This document shows positions 1 to 8,108 of a stretch of DNA of 14,047 nucleotides, in pieces. Position numbers and translations under genes: made by a program. The notes beneath the pieces are model-generated. The model saw nothing but the letters and a program-made list of their open reading frames with translations. It did no database searches and was not told the DNA's origin. Source of the DNA: Prevotellaceae bacterium (GTDB lineage Bacteria > Bacteroidota > Bacteroidia > Bacteroidales > UBA932); contig JAITSM010000199.1 in NCBI GenBank assembly GCA_031287815.1, positions 1 through 14,047 of the forward strand, in the 5' to 3' direction. Position 1 is the first letter of the stretch. Every line of letters starts with the position of its first letter.

Positions 1-103
1 TATAATGCAGCGTCGCCCCATTGTAGTCCGACAGCGCCGGCCGGTCCCAGTAGGTTTTAAAACTGTGTTCAAAAAAAGATAGTACATTTTGATAGGTATT
101 CAT
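1..103 (-). CDS. acyl-CoA ligase (AMP-binding), N-terminal fragment
   Basis: Reading the minus strand from the ATG at 103, 34 codons stay open to the window edge. The translation begins MNTYQNVLSFFEHS and continues with WDRPALSDYNGATLHY. This matches the start of Bacteroidales long-chain fatty acid-CoA ligases (AMP-dependent synthetase family), which open with a short helix and then a 'W..PALSDY.G....Y' segment before the adenylation domain. Such enzymes activate fatty acids with ATP and CoA. The catalytic motifs lie outside the window, so the call rests on the N-terminus alone. A GGAAG sequence sits just before the ATG. The gene starts 17 nt after the stop of the ABC exporter and is probably the next gene of the same operon, fitting a lipid or envelope theme. 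Other adenylate-forming enzymes are possible. Confidence 0.65.
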   Translation of the reverse strand, partial: MNTYQNVLSFFEHSFKTYWDRPALSDYNGATLHY

Positions 104-120
104 AACTTCCGTATTTTAAT

Positions 121-1953
121 TCATAACTCTTGCAGGTCGCACAGCCGTTTATAGATTCCCTGCCGGGCGAGGAGTTCGGCGTGCGTGCCGGATTCGACGA
201 TGCATCCTTTGTCCATCACCACAATCTTGTCGGCATGCTGGATGGTAGAGAGACGGTGGGCAATGACAATCGACGTGCGGTTTTCCATCAGTTTTGTCAG
301 GGCGTCCTGCACCAGCCGTTCGCTTTCGGTGTCGAGCGCCGAAGTGGCTTCGTCGAGGATAAGGATTGGCGGGTTTTTCAGGATGGCGCGAGCAATTGAA
401 AGGCGTTGCCGTTGCCCGCCGGAGAGCCGGTTGCCCTGGTCGCCGATATTGGTTTGGTAGCCGTGTTCCATTTGCATAATAAAATCGTGGGCGTTGGCAA
501 TCCTGGCTGCGCGGATGACGGCGGCTTCTTCGATGTTTTCCACTCCGAAGGCGATGTTGTTAAATACCGTGTCATTAAAGAGGATGGCGTCCTGCGTAAC
601 AATTCCCATCAGCCCGATCAGGCCTTTGGGGTCGTAGTCTTTGATGTTGATATTGTCCAGCAAAATTTCACCGGAGGTTACGTCATAAAAGCGCGGCAAA
701 AGGTCGGCCATAGTGGTCTTCCCTGCGCCGGAGAGGCCGACCAGCGCTACCATTTTGCCTTTTTCAACCGTTAAATGGATGTGATTTAACACCGGCTCGT
801 TTTGGTAAGCGAATGATACGTCGCGGTACTCGATTTTATCCGTGAATGCATGAACGGGTATGGCCTGTTGGGGTTTGGTAATTTCCACCGGCGCGTCAAT
901 GATCGCAAAAATCCGCTGTCCAGAAATCAGCCCCTTTTGAATAAGCGCATACGTGCCGGCAATGGCTTTAGCCGGCGACAATACTTGGTAGTAGAAGGCA
1001 AGGTAGGCAACAAATTCACTGATGCTCATGCCCAGCCGGCCATTTACCTGTAGCCACCCTCCATAAAGAAGGATAAACGCCGTTACGCTGACTCCCAGCG
1101 TTTCGGACAATGGCGAAGCCAGCTCTTGCCGATTGAACATGCGTTTGGTTACGGCGCGGTGTTGCACGTTGGTAGTTTCAAATTGTTTGCGCACGTAGCG
1201 TTGCGCGTTGAAAGCTTTAATAATTCTCACGCCAGAAATAGTTTCTTCAAAATAACCGACAATATTCGCCATCAGCTTTTGCGCACTGGCCGCCTGGCGG
1301 CGCAGGCGTTTGGTGATGCGGGTGATTACAAATGCCGAAAGCGGCAGCGCGATTAAGGCAATCAGCGTTAGTTGCGCCGACATGATGAAAAGCACTACCA
1401 GGTAGCCAATGAGCAGTAAGGGGTCACGGAATATAATGTGAAAAGATCCGGCAACGGAGTTTTGCACTTCCGTTACATCGTTGGATATGCTTGATAGAAT
1501 ATCGCCTTTGCGGTTGTTGGTGAAATAGCCGACATGCAGCCGGGTGATTTTATCATACAGCGCCATGCGTACTTTCTGCATGACTGTTGTCCGCAAACTC
1601 ACCAACACCCGTTGCGCTGCGTATTTAAAATAATTGGCCGCCACTGACGCCGCAATTAACAGCATGCATACGAATAATAAGGCGCTCAGTACCCCGTGCG
1701 CCCGGATAATGTCGTACAAATAATAATTAAATATTTCTTTAAGATAAGACAGGTTGGGGGCGAAAGCCGGCAGTTCCGTCACCTTTTCCATTGCTTCGGG
1801 ATGGAAGAGTACATCCAGCAGGGGAATGATAAGCGTAAAGTTCAATATACCGAACACTAAGCTCAACAGGGTAATGAGGATATATTTCGGCCAGTAGCGG
1901 CTATAGGGTTTCGCAAAAGCGAACAGGCGTAAAAATGTTTTTGTCAGTGTCAT
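121..1953 (-). CDS. MsbA-like ABC exporter (TMD-NBD fusion)
   Basis: A 610-residue half-transporter with a fused permease and ATPase, the usual length for MsbA-type exporters, which work as homodimers in the inner membrane and flip lipids, lipid A-core or drugs. Hydrophobic segments lie at about residues 22-50, 88-108, 172-192, 194-212 and 285-300. The ATPase half has Walker A GLSGAGKT (406-413), Q-loop Q454, signature LSGGQ (510-514), Walker B ILILDE (530-535, catalytic E535), D-loop SALD (538-541) and the H-loop histidine 566, so it looks fully active. Its ATG directly follows the stop of the upstream DUF6492 gene (TAAATG, no gap), so translation is probably coupled. Placement after a putative glycosyltransferase and before an acyl-CoA ligase favours a lipid or glycolipid substrate over a drug, but this is inference. 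MsbA itself cannot be told from paralogues here. Confidence 0.93.
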   Translation of the reverse strand: MTLTKTFLRLFAFAKPYSRYWPKYILITLLSLVFGILNFTLIIPLLDVLFHPEAMEKVTELPAFAPNLSYLKEIFNYYLYDIIRAHGVLSALLFVCMLLIAASVAANYFKYAAQRVLVSLRTTVMQKVRMALYDKITRLHVGYFTNNRKGDILSSISNDVTEVQNSVAGSFHIIFRDPLLLIGYLVVLFIMSAQLTLIALIALPLSAFVITRITKRLRRQAASAQKLMANIVGYFEETISGVRIIKAFNAQRYVRKQFETTNVQHRAVTKRMFNRQELASPLSETLGVSVTAFILLYGGWLQVNGRLGMSISEFVAYLAFYYQVLSPAKAIAGTYALIQKGLISGQRIFAIIDAPVEITKPQQAIPVHAFTDKIEYRDVSFAYQNEPVLNHIHLTVEKGKMVALVGLSGAGKTTMADLLPRFYDVTSGEILLDNINIKDYDPKGLIGLMGIVTQDAILFNDTVFNNIAFGVENIEEAAVIRAARIANAHDFIMQMEHGYQTNIGDQGNRLSGGQRQRLSIARAILKNPPILILDEATSALDTESERLVQDALTKLMENRTSIVIAHRLSTIQHADKIVVMDKGCIVESGTHAELLARQGIYKRLCDLQEL

Positions 1954-2787
1954 TTAATGGTTATAATATTCGGGGAAAGTAACCGATTTATATCTTTTTC
2001 CAAACCGTTTTACCAGGCTGTTATAATCTGCCAAATCCGTATAACGGGAAGTGCGCTGTTTCCACGGCAGTTTGATTTTATCTTTTACAAAGCAGCCGTA
2101 TGTTTCGTATTCGGAAAATCCGGAAACCTGCGTTCTGTCGTAAGCGTCGACAATCGCCTGTAACCAGTTTTCATTCCTGCGGCCGTGTATGTAACGGTGC
2201 AGGGAGGCTAACTGCTCCCTGTTTATAATCATTTTGTGCGCTACGTAGCTTAGCCTGGATGTTCTTTCAAGGCCTGTTAATTTTATTATCATGTCATAGT
2301 AGGGCCGGTGGCGTTCGTAGCTCATATAAAACACCGGTTTCCCGCTTTGACTGATGAAAGTATGCGGCTGCAATAAAACATGGTCGGCGTCAATACATAA
2401 ATAATTCCGGCACGTACCGACAGCGCCGGAAAACTTTATAAGTTGTTGCATCAGCCATCCGCTTCGGTCAATAACTTTTCCGTCGCAGGTAATTTTCATG
2501 TCCAATTCCTCCGGCGTGATGCCGGTAATGCTTTTTTCATCTACATAAACCAAGCCGTTGGCTTCACAAAAAGACCGTATCTCTTCCTGCGGCGGCGCTA
2601 CGATATAAATGTTTTTTATGGGATGCGGCACGCAAGTTCTCACGCCTTCCAAACAAAGCGGAAGAACCGGCAAATCTTTTTCTATTACCGGAATAACGAC
2701 GTCTATTTCTTCCATAGCGGGAGCAATGGTTCTGTCATTAAAAACCGAGTACAGCCAATAAATTGCCTTGTGTAAAAACTTTTTCAT
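1954..2787 (-). CDS. DUF6492-type protein, putative GT-A glycosyltransferase
   Basis: The protein (277 residues from the ATG at 2787) resembles the DUF6492 family, thought to have a GT-A glycosyltransferase-like fold. Visible marks are an N-terminal beta strand IDVVIPVIEKDL (about 28-39), GWLMQQLIKF (110-119), the DxD-like motif CIDADHVLL (133-135 = DAD, expected to bind metal and nucleotide-sugar), a conserved AHK near 183-185 and SEYETYG (225-231), a family hallmark. No membrane segment or signal peptide is clear, so it probably acts in the cytoplasm. An in-frame TTG sits one codon upstream, but the ATG at 2787 is the more likely start. It is 18 nt from the DUF4834 stop and touches the exporter start. 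It may make a glycan or glycolipid that the exporter moves; that link is inference, and donor and acceptor are unknown. Confidence 0.72.
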   Translation of the reverse strand: MKKFLHKAIYWLYSVFNDRTIAPAMEEIDVVIPVIEKDLPVLPLCLEGVRTCVPHPIKNIYIVAPPQEEIRSFCEANGLVYVDEKSITGITPEELDMKITCDGKVIDRSGWLMQQLIKFSGAVGTCRNYLCIDADHVLLQPHTFISQSGKPVFYMSYERHRPYYDMIIKLTGLERTSRLSYVAHKMIINREQLASLHRYIHGRRNENWLQAIVDAYDRTQVSGFSEYETYGCFVKDKIKLPWKQRTSRYTDLADYNSLVKRFGKRYKSVTFPEYYNH

Positions 2788-2805
2788 CAATGGTTAGGCG
2801 GTTAT

Positions 2806-3036
2806 TCATTTATCTCTTATCTCTTCGTATTCCACATACTCGCCCACGTTCTTGTCTATTTTTTTGCGTTTGGGCGGGGTGCGTTTTATGGTATTGCCGG
2901 CAGCCTTTGTGCGGTTATTCTCCTCAAACGAGCGTTGTATGCGCTTTCCCATGTACCGCAAGAGCCAGGGGAAAAGCAATCGCAAAAGATAGGGAACGAC
3001 GAGAATAATAAGAAGCAGTAACAGTAAAAATCGCAT
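2806..3036 (-). CDS. DUF4834 family small membrane protein
   Basis: A 76-residue protein with one strongly hydrophobic N-terminal segment (about residues 2-24, leucine-rich). A basic middle (R, K) follows, with a PPKRKK cluster and the acidic ending GEYVEYEEIRD. This plan, one N-terminal helix followed by a charged tail ending in 'GEYVDFEEI'-like residues, is that of the DUF4834 family of Bacteroidota; its function is not known. It is probably an inner-membrane protein with a cytoplasmic tail. It is the first gene of the minus-strand operon leading to the DUF6492 protein and the ABC exporter, with an 18-nt gap to the next ATG. I could not find a convincing TAnnTTTG promoter upstream; the region holds a 23-bp repeat array instead. 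Confidence 0.78.
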   Translation of the reverse strand: MRFLLLLLLIILVVPYLLRLLFPWLLRYMGKRIQRSFEENNRTKAAGNTIKRTPPKRKKIDKNVGEYVEYEEIRDK

Positions 3037-3136
3037 AAGCTTTTAATGTGATTTAAAACTAAAAGTTGGCTGGCGCCAGCAACCTTAAACTTTAAACCTG
3101 AATTACACATATTTTATATGAGCACCCCTCCTATGG

Positions 3137-3228
3137 GCTATTGCGCACCGAGCAATAACGCTATTGCGCATCGAGCAATAACGCTATTGCACATCGAGCA
3201 ATAACGCTATTGCGCGTCGAGCAAATAA
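3137..3228. repeat. 4 x 23-bp tandem repeat of hairpins
   Basis: Four consecutive 23-bp units start at 3137, 3160, 3183 and 3206; the last is slightly altered. The unit has the form GCTATTGC-(7 nt)-GAGCAATAAC with one or two base changes per copy. Within each unit TATTGC pairs with GCAATA across a 7-nt loop, and across unit borders GCAATA pairs with the next TATTGC, so the array can fold in two registers on either strand. It lies between the stop of the 778-residue protein gene and the start of the DUF4834 operon, both on the minus strand. It could act as a terminator, mRNA stabiliser or protein-binding array. No function can be read directly. Confidence 0.9.
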
Positions 3229-3270
3229 TAAATCTTAAACAATGCATTCCTCGCTCCATTTAATTATAGT

Positions 3271-3286
3271 CACATTAGCACATTAA
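3271..3286. repeat. short direct repeat (8-nt unit x 2)
   Basis: CACATTAG is followed directly by CACATTAA, 12 nt beyond the stop codon of the 778-residue protein gene in its direction of transcription. It resembles the other phrase-like repeats near gene ends in this window but has period 8 rather than 7. With two copies it could be chance. Confidence 0.4.
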
Positions 3287-3298
3287 AAAGTCTCCTAT

Positions 3299-5635
3299 CT
3301 AGTTCTTCAAGTGCACGGTTGTGGTTTTTCCGCCGGTGGTTTGTACTTTTAAGGCCGGGGGCTGCTGCTGCGGAATAATCGGCGTTCCGGGCTGGACGGC
3401 TATGGCGTTTCCCAAAGGTATGCGCACATTCCCTCGCCGGTCTAAAATATGTATGGCCTGCTCGTCGCACACCACAATGTAATCGCGGCCGCCGACACGG
3501 AAAAACTCCGGTGCGCGGGTAATCGTGGCCGGCGGTGCAAATATTTTCCATCCGTCTACCGTGCGGCCTTTTTTATCATAAGCATACACTTTATTGCCTT
3601 GTACTACAAATAAGCGGTATTCCTTGTTTTTATCGTAATCAAACACCGCCAGCTTTGTGGCAGCCGCCGGCAAGGACAGCGGGAACGGCGGGACGGCGTT
3701 TCCTTTCCGGTCGATCAGGTAGAGCTTGCCGGCGGTGAGGAACAGCATCTGTAATTTCCCGTTCTTGTAGAAATCGAGTTGGTACATCGTGTCCACAATT
3801 GCGCCGGCCATCTTTTTCCGCCATTGTCCTGCGCCGTTTTTATCTACCAGCGCAATGTCGTTATTTGCATATTGCACCAGGTATTCCCATTGTTTATTGT
3901 TGTGGTTGAGCGCGGGGAATTTTACCTCCCCCCTGCTCCGTCCGGAGGGCGCCTCCCCTCCGAAAGAGGAAGACTGTGAGGACGCATGGCCGTACGTCTC
4001 TGCTCCCTCCCCTTTGGGGAGGGAGGGGGAAGAGGCTTCCTCGCTCTCTTCGTTGTCATAGACGACAAAGAAGGTCGTGTACAGCTTGTCGCCTGAGGGC
4101 TGCAATTGCAGTCCGGCTATTTTGAACGCGTCGTTTTTCAATGCGTCGCCCCAAAGCCCGCGCAGGGAGGGGTGAAAATACGACAACAACTCCGTATTAT
4201 CCGTAGCCGACGGCCGGATGAACAAGGAAAACACATTGCTGTTGCTACAGTATTGTGCCGCCGGCGATGACTGGATATATTTTTTCAGGGAAAGCTTCGT
4301 TTCCTTTAACGAGGCCAGCAAACCGGCGTCGTCGCCAAAAACAAGCCAGTCGTCGTGCAGAATAAAATAAGTATCGCCAATGCCGTTCACCGGGTTTTCG
4401 AACAGCGCCGCCAGCAGGCCTTTTACCGGATTGAGATACACCGACTCATCCGCATGGAACGGCTGCGGCAATTCATCCGCTATAGCAGCCAACTGTTCCA
4501 GCACATATTTCGGGTTGGCGGTTTTGAAAAATGACACCCAACCCGCAGGATTTCCGGAAATATAGGCCACGCCGATTTCCTGCATATAAAACGAACGGCA
4601 CAACTCCTCCGCATGGACGCGTATGCGCTCATTCAGCGTGGAGAGCGCCTGGTTGTAGTCGTCGAGCAATTTATGCTTATCCAAAAAAACCTTGTGCCCG
4701 GCAAAATATTTGTCGATATTGGATAGACGGACAGCGGCGGAAAGGGCGGTCTGCGCCGGCAACATTTCCCACGCCGTAGCGCCCGAGCCGTTTTGCGATA
4801 ACAACAGCGACAAATAATTGTCGTCGGTGAATGACGGGAAAATAAATCCATTCAGGTGTATGACATTCGGGGACGCCTGCCCGTCGAGGGCTGTCCAGTC
4901 GGCAGAGTAAGGGAGCAGCGTGGACGCCTTTTGTAGCTTCTCGCTTCCGGCGGCCATCACCGGCAAATTTAATGCGCGGTGGTTAATAAAAACACGGACG
5001 TCCGAGTATGCGCCGGCCGTTTGCCATACTTTTTGAAACTGTTCATTCTCGTTTAAGGACACGCCGCTGTTGACATGGCGTATGGCATTCTGCAACACTA
5101 ACAGCGACCGGCTGAACAGCGCAAAATTATTTATCACCGCCGAATGCAGGGACCCTTCGCCTTCGCCGGTGGAAATAATAAACGTGCCGTTATAAACCAA
5201 TTCTTTTACCGTTGTCTCATTGTGCTTCACCAGCGCTTCCAGCGCGCCGGCCGGGCACGCCGGCGAAAGCTGCACGGCAAACAGGAAATTGATGCTGTTC
5301 TTTCCCTGCGGATGGGCGGAATAAATAGCTTTGGACTGCAACAGCGCGCCGGCGGCTTCATCGGCGGGAGCCATATCCTGTAATTTTTGCAGGAATTTCA
5401 ACAAAGCGTTTTCTTTTTGCACAAACCGGCTCCAGCCGGAAGAAGGGTTATTGAACGTTTCGTTCAGGAGGTCGGCGCGTTCGAAACAACACAAATACGC
5501 AGCATCCAAAGGGACTGCCTGCGTGATTTCAATAGCAAAAACGGCGCTTTTCGGTTGGGTTAATAACACCCAAAAGGCGCCGGTCAAACAAATGCTACCT
5601 GTAATGATGAGAAATACGATGACGTTTTTCTTCAT
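3299..5635 (-). CDS. large membrane-anchored protein with propeller-like C-terminus
   Basis: This 778-residue protein is not firmly recognised. It starts with a single hydrophobic segment (about residues 4-26) after MKKN, best read as an uncleaved membrane anchor or signal anchor, so most of the chain should be periplasmic. Residues about 35-525 form one long domain with a general resemblance to DUF3352-type hypothetical proteins of Bacteroidota (low certainty). After a low-complexity linker, residues about 575-745 carry repeated blades with a shared pattern: IALVDKNG, LYLIDRKGN, VYAYDKKGR and IHILDRRGN. This suggests a PQQ-like or FG-GAP-like beta-propeller. The tail (about 750-778) is rich in Pro, Gln and Thr. 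The linker at about 532-571 is encoded by GC-rich palindromic DNA unlike the rest of the gene. A TACCTTTG box lies 32 nt before the ATG. Confidence 0.8.
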   Translation of the reverse strand: MKKNVIVFLIITGSICLTGAFWVLLTQPKSAVFAIEITQAVPLDAAYLCCFERADLLNETFNNPSSGWSRFVQKENALLKFLQKLQDMAPADEAAGALLQSKAIYSAHPQGKNSINFLFAVQLSPACPAGALEALVKHNETTVKELVYNGTFIISTGEGEGSLHSAVINNFALFSRSLLVLQNAIRHVNSGVSLNENEQFQKVWQTAGAYSDVRVFINHRALNLPVMAAGSEKLQKASTLLPYSADWTALDGQASPNVIHLNGFIFPSFTDDNYLSLLLSQNGSGATAWEMLPAQTALSAAVRLSNIDKYFAGHKVFLDKHKLLDDYNQALSTLNERIRVHAEELCRSFYMQEIGVAYISGNPAGWVSFFKTANPKYVLEQLAAIADELPQPFHADESVYLNPVKGLLAALFENPVNGIGDTYFILHDDWLVFGDDAGLLASLKETKLSLKKYIQSSPAAQYCSNSNVFSLFIRPSATDNTELLSYFHPSLRGLWGDALKNDAFKIAGLQLQPSGDKLYTTFFVVYDNEESEEASSPSLPKGEGAETYGHASSQSSSFGGEAPSGRSRGEVKFPALNHNNKQWEYLVQYANNDIALVDKNGAGQWRKKMAGAIVDTMYQLDFYKNGKLQMLFLTAGKLYLIDRKGNAVPPFPLSLPAAATKLAVFDYDKNKEYRLFVVQGNKVYAYDKKGRTVDGWKIFAPPATITRAPEFFRVGGRDYIVVCDEQAIHILDRRGNVRIPLGNAIAVQPGTPIIPQQQPPALKVQTTGGKTTTVHLKN
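3925..4036. repeat. GC-rich palindromic insertion inside a coding sequence
   Basis: A stretch with runs of C on one side and G on the other interrupts the 778-residue protein gene without breaking its frame. It contains a near-perfect inverted repeat, CTCCCTCCCC (4003-4012) and GGGGAGGGAG (4016-4025) around TTT, and a smaller dyad GGAGG/CCTCC (3944-3956). The encoded residues (about 532-571) are Ser, Gly, Pro and Glu rich and fall exactly between two domains. This looks like an interspersed repeat tolerated as a linker; its copy number in the genome cannot be judged here. Confidence 0.6.
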
Positions 5636-5942
5636 AGTTCCTGCAAAAGCAAATAATCATGACCGGCAAAGGTAATAAAAAAAAAGGATATACGCTTACA
5701 GATGCTTACATAGTGGAGGTGGAAAAAATATTTTTCAAAAATAAATGTATCATGATGTGAGGTGGACAAATAACAATTGTTTTTTAGAATGGATGGGAAA
5801 GCTTACAATGCGAATGGGGAATGTGGCTGGTGGGAAGTGTGCCCCCACGTTCCGTCGAATGACAATCTAGGAAAGGATATGCCCGTACGTTGTTTTCGAA
5901 CGCTGTTATTTTTGCTTAAAATAAACAGCAACCGTTCCCCGT
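5636..5942. other. intergenic stretch with a possible terminator hairpin
   Basis: These 307 nt between the branching enzyme stop and the next minus-strand start hold no convincing gene. Just after the branching enzyme stop, 5902-5929 can form an A/T-rich stem (GCTGTT with AACAGC, extended by TTTT with AAAA, 5-nt loop), a possible terminator although no T run follows it on the minus strand. The end near 5667 holds the -7 box for the downstream gene. An open frame on the plus strand here has no recognisable product and runs antisense into the branching enzyme gene. Confidence 0.4.
5667..5674 (-). promoter_or_regulatory. Bacteroidota -7 promoter box
   Basis: The minus strand reads TACCTTTG, matching the Bacteroidota TAnnTTTG box, 32 nt before the ATG of the 778-residue protein gene. 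A TTTG box at the expected distance upstream is not visible; a T-rich tract lies there. Transcription would begin near 5660. Confidence 0.55.
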
Positions 5943-7928
5943 TTATACTTCTTTTTTCAGCGCCATCGCGGTGCGGCTGGGGAGGTAGAGCTGTAAAAAG
6001 TTTTTGCCGTTGTCCGCGAAAGTGAAATGCGGAATGCTATCGTCCACGCGGGCGAAGCCGTCGAAGCAGGCGGCGTCGCTGTCGAGCAGCGTGAGGTATT
6101 TTCCCGGTTCGGCTTCGAAACGGTAATTGTCAAACGATTTTTGGGGATTAAAATTAAATACGAACAGCCACTCGCCGCGCTTGAATACCAATACCTGGTC
6201 GGCAATGTGCTGCACAAGGGCAAACGGACGGGATTCAAAGATGGCAGAAGCTGCGCACAGGCGAATCATCGCGGCGTCGAACGCCTTGAGGTAACGGTAG
6301 CGCAGATTGGTATCGTCCGCCAAATGCCACTGGCGGCGGGCATACTGGTAACTCCAATTGTTCCCCTCGCGCGGAAAATCTATCCATTCGGGATGCCCGA
6401 ACTCGTTGCCCATAAAGTTGAGGTAGCCGTCGCCCGCTGTGGACAACGACAGTAAGCGTATCATCTTGTGCAATGCCATACCGCGGTCGATAAGCAGGTT
6501 CCGGTGAAATACATCCATCGCAAAATACATTTCCTTATCAAGCAAGCGGAAAATAATTGTTTTGTCGCCTACCATCGCCTGGTCGTGGCTCTCGGCGTAG
6601 CTGATGGTATGCTCGTCGCGGCGCTTGTTGGTAAGTTCGTAGAACATATCTCCCACATGCCATTGTTCGTCTTTTTTCTCCGTAATGGTTTTTATCCAGA
6701 AATCGGCCACGCCCATGCTCATGCGGAAATCGAAGCCTGCGCCGCCGACGGCCAGCGGCGCCGCAAGGCCGGGCATGCCGCTCACATCTTCGGCAATGGT
6801 GATGGCTTCGGGGCGCCATTCATGGGTTAGTTTGTTGGCCAGCGACAAATAAACGAGCGCCTCTTCGTCCTGGTTGCCGTCGTAATAAAATGCGTAGTCC
6901 GTAAAATTCCGCCCGATGCCGTGGTCATAATAAATCATGCTCGTTACGCCGTCGAAGCGGAAGCCGTCAAAATGAAATTCCGACAACCAGTACTTGCAGT
7001 TCGACAGCAGGAAATGAATAACGTCATTGCTGCCGTAGTTAAAGCAACGCGAGTTCCACACCGGGTGTTCGCCTTTTGCGCCCCTGTGAAAATACTGGTA
7101 TTCCGTGCCGTCAAAGCGGCTTAAGCCTTCCAGTTCGTTTTTTACGGCATGCGAATGTACAATGTCTAAAATCACCGCGATGTTATGCTTGTGCGCCTCG
7201 TCAATCAAGCGTTTCAACTCGTCGGGCGTGCCGAAGCGCGAGCTCACGGCAAAGAAATTGGATACCTGGTAGCCAAACGAGGCATAGTACGGATGCTCCT
7301 GGACAGCCATTAGCTGAAGGGTGTTATAGCCTGATTCCACGATGCGCGGCAATACGTTTTCGCGAAATTCGTCGAAGGTGGCTACGCGCGCTTCTTCACT
7401 GCTCATGCCGATATGGGCTTCATATATCAACGGATGTTGCACGCGCGGCGGCGCGGGGTATTTCCATTTATAGGCTTTAGGCGGTTGCCAGACCTGCGCT
7501 GCAAATATTTTTGTATGCTCGTCCTGCACCGCCCGCGTAACATACGAAGGCAAACGCTCGCCTTGCCCGCCGCGCCATTCCACCAACAGTTTATACAAAT
7601 CCAAATGTTTTAAAGTTTTTGCCGGCAATGAAATTTCCCAGTTTCCGTTGCCTGTGGCGCGCAAGGCAAAGGTTGATTTTTTTTTCCAGCCGTTGAAATC
7701 GCCCAGCAGGTAAACGGCCACGGCATTGGGCGCCCATTCGCGAAAGACCCAGCCTTTGCGTGTGCGGTGCAATCCATAAAACAGATACCCGTTGGCGGCG
7801 TCGCTCAATGTGGCATGCGTTCCGCAAAATTCCCGTTCTTTTAAAACCGCCTGTTCCTGCCGCCGTTCAATGATTTTCCGGAAAGGCTCAAGGAACAAAT
7901 CGGCTTCCCATATTTTCAAATCATGCAT
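5943..7928 (-). CDS. glgB: 1,4-alpha-glucan branching enzyme (GH13, eukaryotic-like type)
   Basis: This enzyme cuts alpha-1,4 glucan chains and rejoins them in alpha-1,6 linkage to branch glycogen in the cytoplasm. The 661 residues begin with a helical segment and a CBM48-like domain (about 44-130, with FREWAPNA and GDFNGW). The GH13 barrel carries the four conserved regions: DIVHSH (255-260), GFRFDGVTS (322-330, nucleophile D326), AEDVSG (379-384, acid/base E380) and YAESHDQ (444-450, D449). NEFGHPEW follows at 508-515 and a C-terminal beta domain closes the protein. Length and motifs fit the GH13_8 type shared by Bacteroidota and eukaryotes rather than the longer E. coli GlgB. All catalytic residues are present. 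No other glycogen gene is adjacent. A TACCTTTG box lies 17 nt before the ATG, so the leader would be very short. Confidence 0.95.
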   Translation of the reverse strand: MHDLKIWEADLFLEPFRKIIERRQEQAVLKEREFCGTHATLSDAANGYLFYGLHRTRKGWVFREWAPNAVAVYLLGDFNGWKKKSTFALRATGNGNWEISLPAKTLKHLDLYKLLVEWRGGQGERLPSYVTRAVQDEHTKIFAAQVWQPPKAYKWKYPAPPRVQHPLIYEAHIGMSSEEARVATFDEFRENVLPRIVESGYNTLQLMAVQEHPYYASFGYQVSNFFAVSSRFGTPDELKRLIDEAHKHNIAVILDIVHSHAVKNELEGLSRFDGTEYQYFHRGAKGEHPVWNSRCFNYGSNDVIHFLLSNCKYWLSEFHFDGFRFDGVTSMIYYDHGIGRNFTDYAFYYDGNQDEEALVYLSLANKLTHEWRPEAITIAEDVSGMPGLAAPLAVGGAGFDFRMSMGVADFWIKTITEKKDEQWHVGDMFYELTNKRRDEHTISYAESHDQAMVGDKTIIFRLLDKEMYFAMDVFHRNLLIDRGMALHKMIRLLSLSTAGDGYLNFMGNEFGHPEWIDFPREGNNWSYQYARRQWHLADDTNLRYRYLKAFDAAMIRLCAASAIFESRPFALVQHIADQVLVFKRGEWLFVFNFNPQKSFDNYRFEAEPGKYLTLLDSDAACFDGFARVDDSIPHFTFADNGKNFLQLYLPSRTAMALKKEV

Positions 7929-7945
7929 ATCCCACTCATTTTTTT

Positions 7946-7953
7946 CAAAGGTA
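7946..7953 (-). promoter_or_regulatory. Bacteroidota -7 box before glgB
   Basis: The minus strand reads TACCTTTG here, 17 nt before the glgB ATG, matching TAnnTTTG. No exact TTTG is seen 19-21 nt further upstream. The implied leader is only about 10-12 nt. Confidence 0.5.
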
Positions 7954-8108
7954 CAAATTTTTTGACGGAAATAAGGAAAAAGAAGTATGGAATATAGCCA
8001 TTGAAAAAATTTTAATGGGGTGATGCGGGAAAACCATAGAGAATACAGGACATAGTTAATGCTACGCCTTACGATGAATTAGGTTAATTACACAACTATA
8101 CAATCATG

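Noticed and set aside
121..1356. Several plus-strand open frames opposite the ABC exporter
   Set aside because: They are antisense shadows of a well-supported gene with intact ABC motifs.
3137..3228. CRISPR-like array
   Set aside because: The 23-bp units abut one another with no unique spacers, and no cas gene is in the window.
5777..6025. 82-residue plus-strand reading frame after glgB
   Set aside because: It overlaps the end of glgB in antisense, has no recognisable domain and no promoter.
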